Positions 45,324 through 54,320 of a DNA stretch of 64,000 bases are shown one piece after another. Within the stretch, counting starts at the first letter, position 1, and each line of letters opens with the position of its first letter. The translations under genes and the position numbers were made by a program. Source of the DNA: a bacterium (GTDB lineage Bacteria > Planctomycetota > Planctomycetia > Pirellulales > Pirellulaceae); the NCBI GenBank assembly GCA_030430075.1, contig JAUIGN010000003.1:62001-126000 (forward strand), given 5' to 3'. Below the pieces are notes generated by a model. The model was given only the letters and a program-made list of their open reading frames with translations. It made no database searches and was not told the origin of the DNA.

Positions 45324-48300
45324 TCAGGCCAGCGGTGCCTGGGGAACACGCTTCGACAGTTGCTCGCGGGCCCATTCAATCCATTCAGCCGAGGGCGGGC
45401 CGTAGGGGCGAAACTTCTCGAACTGCCCCTGCTCTTCACTGTACAAGATCGCCCGATGTTCTCCCAATCGGCTGGCGATCGGCGAGTCCATCAGGTTCGC
45501 CGAATCCGTCGCACTCATCTGGAACAGGATGCGGTGATCCAGTTCGCGTAGCGACTGTCGATCGAAGGTGCGATTGACGTTGTTGTAGGTATCGAACCAG
45601 ATCATCGCATGGACCCCGAATGCCGGCCCCTCGCGCAACAACGTGGCCAGATGCTTGTCTGCGGAGACGGGCTTGTCGTCATCCATACTGAAGCTGAAGT
45701 CGTCCTCACCGCGTCGGAAGTCGCGGAACCGCGAGAGGTCGAAGATGAGGACGAAGAGCGGCGGCAGGCCGTCGTCGCCCAATTCGGCCCGCCGTGTCAC
45801 TTCGTCCGCCAGTTCCGCGATCGCGAGAGCCGCATCTTTGGGCCGAATCACGGTCGCTTCGATCGGCAGGTCCGCCGTGAGGCGATTCCAGAAGTCAACG
45901 TCGGGCGACTCGGGCCGCGTGCCGTCAAACAGATGAAACCGGGGGGTCCATCCGTTGCCGGCGCGGCCGCTGACACCGGCGGCGAGGCTCACCAGGCAAC
46001 TGGCCAGAATTCCACTGGCAGCCCGCTCTTGCTGGCCGACAACCAGCAGGTTCCCACCACTCTGGCGGCGCATCAGCACGGACGTGGGTTCCTTGATGGC
46101 GACCGCCGCGCCGACCCAAGCCGCGGGCACCATGGGCGTGGCGGGCTGACTGGCTTCCAGCGCGGCGCGGAGCAGCGGGTTGCCGGCGGGGTCGGCCGGG
46201 GCGTTGCCTTCAAAGACGATCATCGCTTCGGTCCGCATCCCCTGCTCTTTGGCCATGCCGGCCAAGGGGCTGAGGTAGGTCTCCTGCTCTTCGGCGGAGA
46301 GCCAGACGACTTGAAACGGATGGTTTCCTTCGAACAGCCCATTCGCATCGTTGTAGATCGCGTCGCCCGGCCGGCTCAACAAGCGGGCCGCCGTGTTGTC
46401 CTCGCTGAGAATCAGGTGCGAATCGGCCTCGCTGCATTGCAGGGCGATGCGAACCGCCATCTGGCCGATCGTACTGCGGGCCAGCGAGTACGCGCCGGCC
46501 AGCGTTTGAGACCCGAGGAGGACGTGGATCCCGAAGGCCCGCCCTTGCCGGACCAGCCGATCCAGGAGCAGGGCGGCCTCCTGGGCGACGCGATCATCGG
46601 CCACGAAAAACTCTTGAAATTCGTCGATCACCAGCAACAGCCGGGGCATCGCCGCATCCGGATTGGCGTTGCGATACCCCTTGATGTCCTGGACACCCTG
46701 GTCACGAAACAGGTCGCCGCGGACCTTGAGCTCATCATCCAGTCGCTGCAGGACGCTCATCCCGAATTCGCGTTCGCTTTCAATGGCGACCACGCGCGCG
46801 TGGGGCAACTTCAAGGTCGCATACGCCTTGAATTCGACCCCCTTCTTGAAGTCGACCAGATAAAACTGAATCTCTTCGGGGCTGTAGTGGATCGCCGTAT
46901 TGGTGATCAACGCGTGCAACAGGGTTGATTTTCCCGAACCGGTCTTGCCGGAGATCAGGACGTGCTGCGACGTGCCCTTTCCCAGCTTCATCGTCTGCAG
47001 CTTGGTCGCCCCGGCCCGGCCCAATGCGACCTCGACCTGCTCTCGACTGTCATGCGTCCACCACGCATCCCGCGGCGCGGCGACCGTCTTGAAGGGAACT
47101 TCGACGCGATTCGCCGCCTTGGCCCGCTTCCCGCAGACCTTGATGATACCGGTCAGCCTGTCGTCCGAGGGCGGTTGGTCGAGCTCCAGCGGGAGGTCCT
47201 TGAGTTCTTCATCCAGCCAACAGAATCGCTTGCCATCCCATTGGACGGTAACGGCATTCTGTTCCAGGTCGGCCAGTTTGAAGTTGCGCGGAATCTCCTG
47301 TTTCGTATCAACGCTGAGAACGCTGTAGACGCCGCAGCGGGCGCCACTGTTCGCGATACTCAACAGCCGGGCGGCGGACTCGTCGGAGAAACCGGCGGGA
47401 AAGTTGGCGGCGACCAGGATGTGAAACGGCTCGGCCACTTCGCCCGCATGGCGGTTGTATTCGTCGATCGAACGAAACTCGTTTCGCAAATACGTTTGAA
47501 TCACATCCTCCATATGCTCGGTCAAGTCAGCCAGCCGTTTCTGAATGTGCTCGGCCTCCGTCCAGATCCGATGCGTCACCAACCGCTCGTCAAAATCAGC
47601 CAGGTGCATGAACGCGGAAAAATCTTGCCCCAGCCCGACGGGATCGATGATCGTGAAGCGGACCTTTCCCGGCGGCAGCGACGTCAAGAGCCGCAACATG
47701 ACGTTCTGCATCGACGCACTGGCAGCGGCCCGCCCTTCGCCCCAGGCTTCGTAAAGCATGGTCGAATGATCGGCAAACGCCATCATGGCCGGCAACTCGA
47801 AACGGGTTCGCGCGGTGACCAGGTCCGGGTCCTGGGAAACGCCGCCCTCAAACATCTCCAGACCGATGTGATAGCGGCCGAAACGGAGCGCCGGCAGTTG
47901 CGATTCCGGGGTCTTCCAGGCCTCCCAGTCGGTCGCTTCCCAAGCGGGGAAGTGGGTGCGGCAATATTCGTGCATCGAGTCCAAGACGCTCTCGAAATCC
48001 GCCATCCCGTCCTGCCAGGCCTTCACAGTCCGCTGCCAACTCCGCTGGAAGGCTTCCTGACCGGCCGCGATCTCTGCCTCTTCCGCCGCGTTCAATTGCT
48101 GGACCTGCTGCTCACTGGTTGCCTGCAACTGTTGCCGCTGTTGCTGGAAGTGCTCGTTGATCTTGCCTTGCTTCTCGTCGCGTGCCTGGGCGAAATTCCG
48201 CTGGTGCGTCTGCAGCGCGTCGGCGGCGGCGGCGAGGCGTGTTTCGCGTTCCGCGTTGAGTTGCTTGACTTGCGAGTTCCGTTCCGCATGCAGGCGCGCG

Positions 48301-49289
48301 ACTTTCTCATCGAGCTCCCCCTTTAACGTGTATCGCTGTTGATCCGCTTCGGCCGTCGCCACCGCCCGGGCCGCTTCCAGGGACGTGTCGGCATTGGCCA
48401 GGTGCTGATGAAAGCGGGCCGTCATGTCGACGGTCTGGCGGACCATGATGGGCCGCACGATCACGAAGACAATGGCGATCAGGCCGAGTGCGATCCCGGT
48501 GCTCCCGGCCATCCAGAGCGGCCCGCTTCCCGCCGTGTCGGCGGCCCAGGTGGGAAGGTTGATGAAGGAGAAGTCGCCGACCCGGTCCGGGTTGACAACC
48601 ACGCCAATCGCCACGGCAATCAGCAGGGTTACGGTCCACATCAGGAACAAAAACCACCAACTGAGAATGCGGGGCGGCCCCTGGCGGCCCAGTTTGTCGA
48701 GGCACTCGCGGGCGGCGGCCCGCTCACTGGCAAACCGCTGGAGCGGCTCGGCAGAGTCCGTCGTGCCGGCCGTCTCCGTGAATTGGCTGACAATCTTCGA
48801 GCAGCGCCGACGGCGGGCGATCCGCATGGCGGCAGAATCGAGCGTTTGCAGCTCCTCGCGTTGCTGTTCGAGTTTTTCCTTGAAGGAATGGAGCGCTTCG
48901 CGGGCATTCTCAACCCCCACGTTGCACTCGACTTCCAACTGCCGACTGGCCTGCTTGCAGTCCTTCTCCGCGCCCCGAATCGCGGCTTCCGTCTGCCGCT
49001 TGATCTGCTGAAACGACGCTTCATGTTCGCACGTCGCCTGTTCGATCCCCTGTTCATAGGCCGTCGCGGCATCGGCGAGGGCGTCCGTGTGTTGCACATG
49101 GAGGGCCTCTTTCTCCGCCCGAATCCTCGCGGTCAACCGCTCCCGATCCGCGGCGAATTTCGTCCGAGTTGTCGCATCGCGAGCCTCGAAGCCGCTCCGC
49201 ACCGACGTGGCGCTCTGTTCGCGTTCTGCAATCAGTCGTGCAAGCTGCTCGATCTGTTCACGTTGTGCGGCAAGTGATAACTGATCCAT
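45324..49289 (-). CDS. FtsK/SpoIIIE ATPase, EccC/EssC-like (type VII secretion)
   Basis: A 1321-residue membrane ATPase. Residues 1-200 and 285-440 are long charged coiled coils flanking two membrane helices (FLFLMWTVTLLIAVAIGVVV near 213-232, and GIALGLIAIVFVIV near 263). Three FtsK-like domains follow. D1 (about 490-680) has YEAWGEGRAAAS where Walker A should be and is degenerate. D2 has a perfect Walker A, ISGKTGSGKSTLL near 779, and Walker B LLLVIDEFQEF near 890. D3 (about 1065-1310) has VVGQQERAAS in place of Walker A. Three tandem domains behind a membrane pair is the EccC/EssC plan, but without FHA domains and with coiled coils added. It is the last gene of a set with two WxD/WXG100-like proteins, which supports a secretion motor over a DNA translocase. 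Confidence 0.85.
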   Translation of the reverse strand: MDQLSLAAQREQIEQLARLIAEREQSATSVRSGFEARDATTRTKFAADRERLTARIRAEKEALHVQHTDALADAATAYEQGIEQATCEHEASFQQIKRQTEAAIRGAEKDCKQASRQLEVECNVGVENAREALHSFKEKLEQQREELQTLDSAAMRIARRRRCSKIVSQFTETAGTTDSAEPLQRFASERAAARECLDKLGRQGPPRILSWWFLFLMWTVTLLIAVAIGVVVNPDRVGDFSFINLPTWAADTAGSGPLWMAGSTGIALGLIAIVFVIVRPIMVRQTVDMTARFHQHLANADTSLEAARAVATAEADQQRYTLKGELDEKVARLHAERNSQVKQLNAERETRLAAAADALQTHQRNFAQARDEKQGKINEHFQQQRQQLQATSEQQVQQLNAAEEAEIAAGQEAFQRSWQRTVKAWQDGMADFESVLDSMHEYCRTHFPAWEATDWEAWKTPESQLPALRFGRYHIGLEMFEGGVSQDPDLVTARTRFELPAMMAFADHSTMLYEAWGEGRAAASASMQNVMLRLLTSLPPGKVRFTIIDPVGLGQDFSAFMHLADFDERLVTHRIWTEAEHIQKRLADLTEHMEDVIQTYLRNEFRSIDEYNRHAGEVAEPFHILVAANFPAGFSDESAARLLSIANSGARCGVYSVLSVDTKQEIPRNFKLADLEQNAVTVQWDGKRFCWLDEELKDLPLELDQPPSDDRLTGIIKVCGKRAKAANRVEVPFKTVAAPRDAWWTHDSREQVEVALGRAGATKLQTMKLGKGTSQHVLISGKTGSGKSTLLHALITNTAIHYSPEEIQFYLVDFKKGVEFKAYATLKLPHARVVAIESEREFGMSVLQRLDDELKVRGDLFRDQGVQDIKGYRNANPDAAMPRLLLVIDEFQEFFVADDRVAQEAALLLDRLVRQGRAFGIHVLLGSQTLAGAYSLARSTIGQMAVRIALQCSEADSHLILSEDNTAARLLSRPGDAIYNDANGLFEGNHPFQVVWLSAEEQETYLSPLAGMAKEQGMRTEAMIVFEGNAPADPAGNPLLRAALEASQPATPMVPAAWVGAAVAIKEPTSVLMRRQSGGNLLVVGQQERAASGILASCLVSLAAGVSGRAGNGWTPRFHLFDGTRPESPDVDFWNRLTADLPIEATVIRPKDAALAIAELADEVTRRAELGDDGLPPLFVLIFDLSRFRDFRRGEDDFSFSMDDDKPVSADKHLATLLREGPAFGVHAMIWFDTYNNVNRTFDRQSLRELDHRILFQMSATDSANLMDSPIASRLGEHRAILYSEEQGQFEKFRPYGPPSAEWIEWAREQLSKRVPQAPLA

Positions 49290-49298
49290 GGTGTTCTT

Positions 49299-49538
49299 CT
49301 AGTCCTGGTGCTGGTCGTCGGAACAGGCCCGCTCGGCTTTCTCGAGAACTTCTTGCAGCCGATTGACGGCGGCGACCATGAGCGTGACCTCCGGCCCTAA
49401 CGGCTCAAGATGCCGCTCCACGAAGGCGCGGGCGTTCCCGTCGTTCCAAACCTCCCTGGTTTCGCGCCATTGTTCGCGGAGATCCTTGGTTGCCTTGGAA
49501 AGGCGATTTCGGCCGGTGTGCAGGTCGCAGATGTGCAT
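49299..49538 (-). CDS. Small helical protein with WND turn, possible second WXG100-like protein
   Basis: 79 residues, almost entirely helical by composition. The middle reads EVWNDGNARAFVERHLEPL, closely parallel to the TWRDQEHKKFVEQFEQHM turn of the WXG100-like protein encoded at the head of this gene set: W-x-D, five residues, then F-V-E. The second half, VTLMVAAVNRLQEVLEKAER, would form the return helix. No signal peptide. It ends nine bases before the EccC-like ATPase start, so it is almost certainly co-translated with it. Esx-type proteins act as dimers and as secreted substrates, and this could be the partner of the WXG100-like protein or a dedicated adaptor for the ATPase. The match is by eye only. 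Confidence 0.7.
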   Translation of the reverse strand: MHICDLHTGRNRLSKATKDLREQWRETREVWNDGNARAFVERHLEPLGPEVTLMVAAVNRLQEVLEKAERACSDDQHQD

Positions 49539-49636
49539 GGCTTCTCTGGTGACAAAACGTCGTGGCTGGCGTTGGCATCGTCCGTGGTTGACTCGTCGGT
49601 CCGAGCGGAAACGGACGACGGCCGGGCAGAGGGGTA

Positions 49637-50278
49637 TCAGGTGGGATTCGCTCGCTGGTCATCGCCCGTTGTCCGGTCGTCCCCCGTCCGGGACGCGTCG
49701 CCTGGGTCGTTCGTTTCGGCAACCCTGGACGGGGGCGGCTTCGCGTCGCTCGTGGCGCCAGGATCGCGGCGCGATCCGACATCCACGCCGTCAACCTTCC
49801 CGCCCCCCACATAGTTGTCCAACGCGCGGAGCATGCGTTCAAGCGTGGTGACGGCCTGGGGGATATCAGCATCCAGGACGCTGGTCAACTTGGCGACTTG
49901 CCCTTCGAAATCGTTTAGCTCCTGACGCACGGTCTGGATCCAGTGCTTGACGACCTTGACCTGGTTCTCGCAGTACCGCAGCCGGCGCTTGGCATGCTCG
50001 AAGGCCACCTTCTGTTCATAGCAGGAGGGCGCTTCCTCCGAGCCGTATTTCAATTGACACCGCTCGAGATCATTCCGCTTCTCGACCAACTGCTGGGAAG
50101 CACGACGAACCTGCTCAGGCCAGTAGCGACGCTGGTCGACTTCCAACCACTGCATCGCTCGCCGTACTTCGAGCGTCAGCATGGTCAGCCCGTCACTCGC
50201 CGTGTCCTCAAATTTCAAGAGGGCGCTCCGCAACTCGCGGATGCCGTCGATCGATGTGACGTTCGCCGACTGTTCCAT
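49637..50278 (-). CDS. Long helical protein of the type VII-like gene set, unknown function
   Basis: 213 residues. Residues 15-160 are predicted helical/coiled coil (VRRASQQLVEKRNDLERCQL, then FEHAKRRLRYCENQVKVV and EGQVAKLTSVLDADIPQAV), ending at RMLRALDNYVGGG. The last 50 residues are Gly/Asp/Arg/Thr-rich and disordered. Three aromatics in QWLEVDQRRYWPEQ sit near residue 45-58. No signal peptide. A good ribosome-binding site (GGAGATGAGGT) precedes the ATG. It lies between the WXG100-like gene and the 79-residue gene. Possible roles are a secreted helical substrate, a chaperone of the EspG type or a structural adaptor. I do not recognise the family. Confidence 0.75.
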   Translation of the reverse strand: MEQSANVTSIDGIRELRSALLKFEDTASDGLTMLTLEVRRAMQWLEVDQRRYWPEQVRRASQQLVEKRNDLERCQLKYGSEEAPSCYEQKVAFEHAKRRLRYCENQVKVVKHWIQTVRQELNDFEGQVAKLTSVLDADIPQAVTTLERMLRALDNYVGGGKVDGVDVGSRRDPGATSDAKPPPSRVAETNDPGDASRTGDDRTTGDDQRANPT

Positions 50279-50415
50279 ACCTCATCTCCAACCTGTCGCC
50301 TGTTCGCTCCGCCGGGCCACCGCCGGCTCGCCGGCGCGACGGTTCGGCGCGGTTCTCAGAGCCCGCCTTTCGACGGCAGCTACGGACGAGATTAAGCCAG
50401 CCATTCTTCCCGCCT

Positions 50416-50440
50416 CCCGTAGGTCATGCTGTCCATGACG
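50416..50440 (+). repeat. Dispersed palindromic repeat, family A (copy 4)
   Basis: cccgtaggtcatgctgtccatgacg, one mismatch in the palindrome. It lies in the 378-base gap between the WXG100-like gene and the 213-residue helical gene. I see nothing else in that gap. Confidence 0.7.
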
Positions 50441-50656
50441 CTTCCTGCCTTCCTCACGTCACGCGGTGCATCCCGTCGTGCCAGCGGACATCGTGTAACA
50501 ACGGGCCATCTACAACTTCCCGCAAGTAGCTACCTTCGCCGATCGATGATGTCGATATGGCACCGTCCGGCGACATCGGCTACCGACGAATCATGAAATC
50601 CATGCTTCCGCCGTTCCCATAGGTGCCGATCACGAACCTGCCGCCGCGCTGGGCAC

Positions 50657-50926
50657 TTACGACTGCAGATAGTCTTCGATGTGCTCGGCCTTGCGCACCA
50701 GATACGGAATGTACTGGTCCGACGTCTCGGTAAAACGAGAAATCGCCTTCATGTGCTGTTCGAATTGCTCGACAAACTTCTTATGTTCCTGGTCGCGCCA
50801 GGTCGACCCCAGCGCGGCAAGTTGATTGGCCAGCAAGGCAGACTGGTTGGTGAGTTCGTTATTGAACTTCTTGAGTCGCATCGCGAAGCGGCGCAGTTCT
50901 TCCGGATCAACAACAGCTTGTGGCAT
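50657..50926 (-). CDS. WXG100-like protein (Esx family)
   Basis: 89 residues from the ATG preceded by AGAGGGAG, matching the usual WXG100 length. A helix (DPEELRRFAMRLKKFNNELT) leads through LANQLAALGSTWRDQEHKKF, where W-R-D takes the place of the W-x-G turn, into a second helix EQFEQHMKAISRFTETSDQY. This helical hairpin is the ESAT-6/Esx architecture, secreted by type VII systems as dimers. I see no YxxxD/E C-terminal secretion signal, unlike in actinobacterial Esx proteins. No N-terminal signal peptide. It heads the minus-strand set that ends in an EccC/EssC-like ATPase. A longer reading from an upstream ATG lacks a ribosome-binding site. Confidence 0.82.
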   Translation of the reverse strand: MPQAVVDPEELRRFAMRLKKFNNELTNQSALLANQLAALGSTWRDQEHKKFVEQFEQHMKAISRFTETSDQYIPYLVRKAEHIEDYLQS

Positions 50927-51322
50927 CAGAACTCCCTCTAGTGAGTGGTCCGGCGACGACTGCCGATCGGGCATGAGGAGGTTGCGAATCGATCGTCAAC
51001 CTGATTTCTTATCATACCATATACCGCCTCCCTGTCGGCGGGAAACGTACGCCGCACGATGGCCGGATGACCGCCCGCCAGCCCGAACCGCGAGCTGAAT
51101 CCGATTGCCTGGTGACGGTTTCCGGCCCGCGACGGTTGCTCAATCGCGACACTGCATGGCCGACGACGGTGGACCTGCGCAGCCCTTCGGCCGTCAGGGC
51201 GTGGACGGCCCTTGCCATCAGGTCGGAACGTTGAAGGATCCGGGCAATCCACTACGATGGATTGTGGGCGCGCAGCGGCGCTCGCACACCACGTCCTCTT
51301 CCCCAATGTCGGCACACGCGCC
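50927..51322. other. Divergent intergenic region WXG100-like / TPR protein
   Basis: A 396-base gap without a supported gene. It should hold the promoters of the type VII-like set (minus) and the TPR gene (plus). The open frames across it are Arg/Pro-rich shadows. Confidence 0.5.
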
Positions 51323-52516
51323 ATGGTCTCGAAACTCGATCGGTCAGCCAAGTTATCGCTTAGCGTGCTGGGTCTGGTTTGCTGCGGGGCAGCTTTCTAT
51401 TGGGGATACCAGACCTGGCATCGACAGACGATGGCACGCCGCGAAGCACAATTGCGGCAAGACTGTGAACGGGCCATGAAGGCCGAGAAGTGGGCGGAAC
51501 TGGAAACCTACGCCACCACCTGGCTCGACCTGGACAAGAAGAACGGGTTCGCCTGGCTCTACCTGGGCGAAGCAGCTCAACGCCAGGGCGATTACGAACT
51601 GGCAGCCGAATGCCTGGGGTCGCTTGACGAATCCGACCCGAAGTGCATTCCGGCGTTGCTCGAACTGGTCGAGATGCATTTCGGCAAGTTCAACCGGCCA
51701 TTGGAAGCGGTCAAGATCTGCAACCGGATCATCGAGCTCAATCCGGATATTCCGCAATCGCACCAGCGACTGACGTTCTTCTACGCGATGACCTTGCAGC
51801 GTCGGGAGATGATTCGCACCATCCGCCGGGCCATCGAACTGAACGCTGCGGAACCGGAAGCGTACGCTTACCTCGTTCTCGCCGGCAAGCTCCGCTTCAC
51901 CAACGGGTATCAGGTCAACTCGCATTGGTTGAAGTCCGACCCGGACAATGAACACTTTCAGGTGGCACAAGCCATCTTCTTGACCATGATCGACGATGAC
52001 ACCGACCCGTCGAAAGCGGAAGGGACCGATTCCCCATCGCTGATCGATGCGTGCTGCGAGCGATTTCCCGACAACGTCGAGATCCTCGCCTACCTGCTCG
52101 ATCAACACGTCACCGCGGGAGACACGGACGCCGTGGCGGAACTGCTTTCGTCCGCCCCGGCAGCGGCCGAGCTTGACGGCCGCTTTTGGCGCCACAAGGG
52201 TTGGTACCACGGAGTCGTCAACGAGCTGGAACAGGCGGAAGCCGCCTACCGAGAGTCGCTCAAATGGGACCCTTATGACTGGCAGAGCCGGCACGAGTTG
52301 GCCGGCATTCTTCGCCGCCGGCAGCACCTTGACGAGGTGGACGAGTTGACCGAGCTGGCCCTCGAAGGGAAGCAGATTCAGCAAGCGTTGCTGGCGCTGC
52401 CGAGTACGGCGGAGGTCACGGTGGATCTGGCGAGCCGAATCGCTGACTTTGCTGCCGCGATTGATGACGGATTGGTGGCCGAACGGATACGGGCATCGCT
52501 GGAAGTTAGCGATTGA
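51323..52516 (+). CDS. Membrane-anchored TPR protein
   Basis: A 397-residue protein with an N-terminal anchor LSLSVLGLVCCGAAFYWGYQ at residues about 11-30, followed by tetratricopeptide-like helical repeats: WAELETYATTWLDLDKKNGF, AWLYLGEAAQRQGDYELAAE, RPLEAVKICNRIIELNPDIP and LEQAEAAYRESLKWDPYDWQ. TPR domains hold protein partners, and this one would face the periplasm. The ATG giving MVSKLDRSAK fits the anchor. It heads the plus-strand series leading to DUF1559, CRTAC1 and a TPR-bearing multiheme cytochrome, although gaps of 340 bases or more suggest separate transcripts. The exact partner is unknown. Confidence 0.85.
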   Translation: MVSKLDRSAKLSLSVLGLVCCGAAFYWGYQTWHRQTMARREAQLRQDCERAMKAEKWAELETYATTWLDLDKKNGFAWLYLGEAAQRQGDYELAAECLGSLDESDPKCIPALLELVEMHFGKFNRPLEAVKICNRIIELNPDIPQSHQRLTFFYAMTLQRREMIRTIRRAIELNAAEPEAYAYLVLAGKLRFTNGYQVNSHWLKSDPDNEHFQVAQAIFLTMIDDDTDPSKAEGTDSPSLIDACCERFPDNVEILAYLLDQHVTAGDTDAVAELLSSAPAAAELDGRFWRHKGWYHGVVNELEQAEAAYRESLKWDPYDWQSRHELAGILRRRQHLDEVDELTELALEGKQIQQALLALPSTAEVTVDLASRIADFAAAIDDGLVAERIRASLEVSD

Positions 52517-52856
52517 CGCCTCGACCAACGGCCGACGACCGGCCTGCGCTCGAGTCGTGCAGGCTCCCGACGCCGTGACGGAGCCGCTTCCTCCATCCGT
52601 GTTGCGCGACCCCACCCATCGGGCCGGAAATCCGGCTCGCTTGAGGGGGAATCCTGGCCAGCTGCAGCCGAAAAACAGGGCCAAACAGGGCCTAAATTGT
52701 TGACAGGCCTAGTGAAAGTGGCCCTTCGTGACTAGGATACGCTACACGTGGGTTTTACGTGGTTTTCTTCGAGCTTTCACTAAGAATTCTCGAAACAAAC
52801 TAATTGTCTCATTGTTTTCCTTTCGATTTTTCGATTTTTTCCCGGGAGAGTCGCTC
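52517..52856. other. AT-richer leader upstream of the DUF1559 gene
   Basis: 340 bases. The second half (52740-52856) is clearly richer in A/T than its surroundings, with runs of T (ttttcgattttttcccggg), and ends in a GGGAGAG ribosome-binding site. A ttgaca hexamer at 52700 has no -10 box at normal spacing. It looks like a strong promoter or long 5' leader, but no element can be fixed. Confidence 0.4.
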
Positions 52857-53882
52857 ATGAAAGTTAAGAAGGCCGGCTTCACGCTTGTGGAGCTGTTAGT
52901 GGTGATCGCAATTATTGGAATTCTGGTCGCGTTGCTGCTGCCGGCCGTGCAAGCGGCTCGCGAAGCCGCGCGTCGCATGAGCTGCAGCAATAACATGAAA
53001 CAGCTCGGTCTGGCTTGCCATAATTACTCCGATACGTACAAGATCTTTCCCTGGAATCATGACCATCGGGCCAATAACGGCGGTCTGAATCGAAACGCTG
53101 CCCCCAACTACCGCATTTCGATGTCATGGATCGTAGGGATTCTGCCTTTCATCGAGCAGGCTCCGCTCCACGATCAATTCGACTTCCAGGATCGTTCGAA
53201 TGCCTTCATCGACAACGCCCGCAACCGTCCCTTGCGGCAGGTCACCATTCCGGTCCTGATGTGCCCCAGCAATCCGCACCCGAACGAATTGCCGAACAAC
53301 CAGGCCCCGTACTACGACCAGGGCAATAGCGGCATCTGGGGCGGCGGTCGGACCGACTATGCCGGCAACATGGGCTGGGTCTGGACCGGTTGGAAGGATT
53401 GCTCTTCCACGAACAATGCCTTCCCTAATGGCTGGCGTGCCAATCAGCAAGCAACGGGCGGTCAACCGTGGGTACATCCCGATGAACGATTCTCCTCGGT
53501 CAGCAATGGCGGTGTATTCTGGTGGAATGGTTCGGCCCGCTTTGCCGACATCATCGACGGCACGTCGAATACGCTGGCGATCATGGAAAACCACAACTGG
53601 CGTGGCCAGATCGGCACGCCGGCCCGAGCCGACAAGGGCCGCTTTAACAAGGGTGGCCTCTGGATCAGCCCGCTGGGCGCGATCAACACGGTCTCCGATC
53701 CGATCAACTCGTTTGCCCGCGACAACGACACGCGTTGCACGAGCTGGAGCAGTGCTCATCCTGGCGGTGCGATGGCCGGTCTGGGTGACGGTTCGGTTCG
53801 ATTTGTCGCCGAGACCACCGACCACGCTGTCTTGCGGGCCGTGGCCACGCGGGCCGGTGGCGAAGCGGAATCACTGCCGTAA
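52857..53882 (+). CDS. DUF1559 pseudopilin-like protein
   Basis: A 341-residue member of the large planctomycete DUF1559 family. The start MKVKKAGFTLVELLVVIAII is a type II/IV prepilin leader cleaved between Gly and Phe by prepilin peptidase, and QAAREAARRMSCSNNMKQLG continues the pilin helix. The C-terminal half carries IIDGTSNTLAIMENHNW and the family's HPGGAMAGLGDGSVRFV motif. The protein is probably assembled in or displayed from a pseudopilus-like structure at the cell surface. An open frame extends 43 codons upstream, but the prepilin motif and GGGAGAG fix this start. A stem-loop terminator lies about 225 bases downstream, beyond a family C repeat. Confidence 0.95.
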   Translation: MKVKKAGFTLVELLVVIAIIGILVALLLPAVQAAREAARRMSCSNNMKQLGLACHNYSDTYKIFPWNHDHRANNGGLNRNAAPNYRISMSWIVGILPFIEQAPLHDQFDFQDRSNAFIDNARNRPLRQVTIPVLMCPSNPHPNELPNNQAPYYDQGNSGIWGGGRTDYAGNMGWVWTGWKDCSSTNNAFPNGWRANQQATGGQPWVHPDERFSSVSNGGVFWWNGSARFADIIDGTSNTLAIMENHNWRGQIGTPARADKGRFNKGGLWISPLGAINTVSDPINSFARDNDTRCTSWSSAHPGGAMAGLGDGSVRFVAETTDHAVLRAVATRAGGEAESLP

Positions 53883-53944
53883 CGGGTAATCACTGCTGAG
53901 GAGCTTCGGACACAACGGTTCGGCGAGCCTCCCCGGCAACCGTT

Positions 53945-54063
53945 TGGCGCGGGTCTCCGACCAGTGCTCGGCGCGGGTCAACGACCAGTGCTCGGCGCGG
54001 GTCTCCGACCGGTGCTCGGCGCGGGTCTCCGACCCCGCCGAAACGGCTGACCGAAGGTCTCCC
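53945..54063 (-). repeat. Dispersed repeat family C (copy 3), 24-bp units
   Basis: On the minus strand the leader ggagaccttcggtcagccg is followed by tttcggcggggtcggagacc and then about three and a half units of gagacccgcgccgagcactg plus gtcg. The unit is 24 bases here but 22 in the other two copies. It lies between the DUF1559 stop and its terminator. Confidence 0.85.
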
Positions 54064-54108
54064 ATTCCTCTGATGTTCGCCGCTCACAGGAAAACCGGAT
54101 TCACGACA

Positions 54109-54150
54109 ACACCCCTCCACGGCATGTCCGTCGAGGGGTGTTTCGGTTTT
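54109..54150 (+). terminator. Rho-independent terminator after DUF1559
   Basis: aacacccctccacgg pairs with ccgtcgaggggtgtt around a five-base loop (catgt), one mismatch, followed by ttcggttttctt. Correct position and orientation to end the DUF1559 transcript. Confidence 0.8.
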
Positions 54151-54320
54151 CTTGACCAGCGAATTCCGCCGACAGCAGCACCACGCACGGCGGCTGAACG
54201 ATCGGCCGCTTTCTTCCGTAGTTATGGTTGGCTCGAATTATTCCTGAACGAACAACCGGTCCGTACAAGTCGACATGTCGCGATGGTTTGCTGTGGACTT
54301 ATCCAAGGCGTTGCCCGTCC

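Noticed and set aside
52700..52738. Sigma-70-type promoter (ttgaca ... taggat) before DUF1559
   Set aside because: The spacing is 27 bases, far from the normal 16-18.
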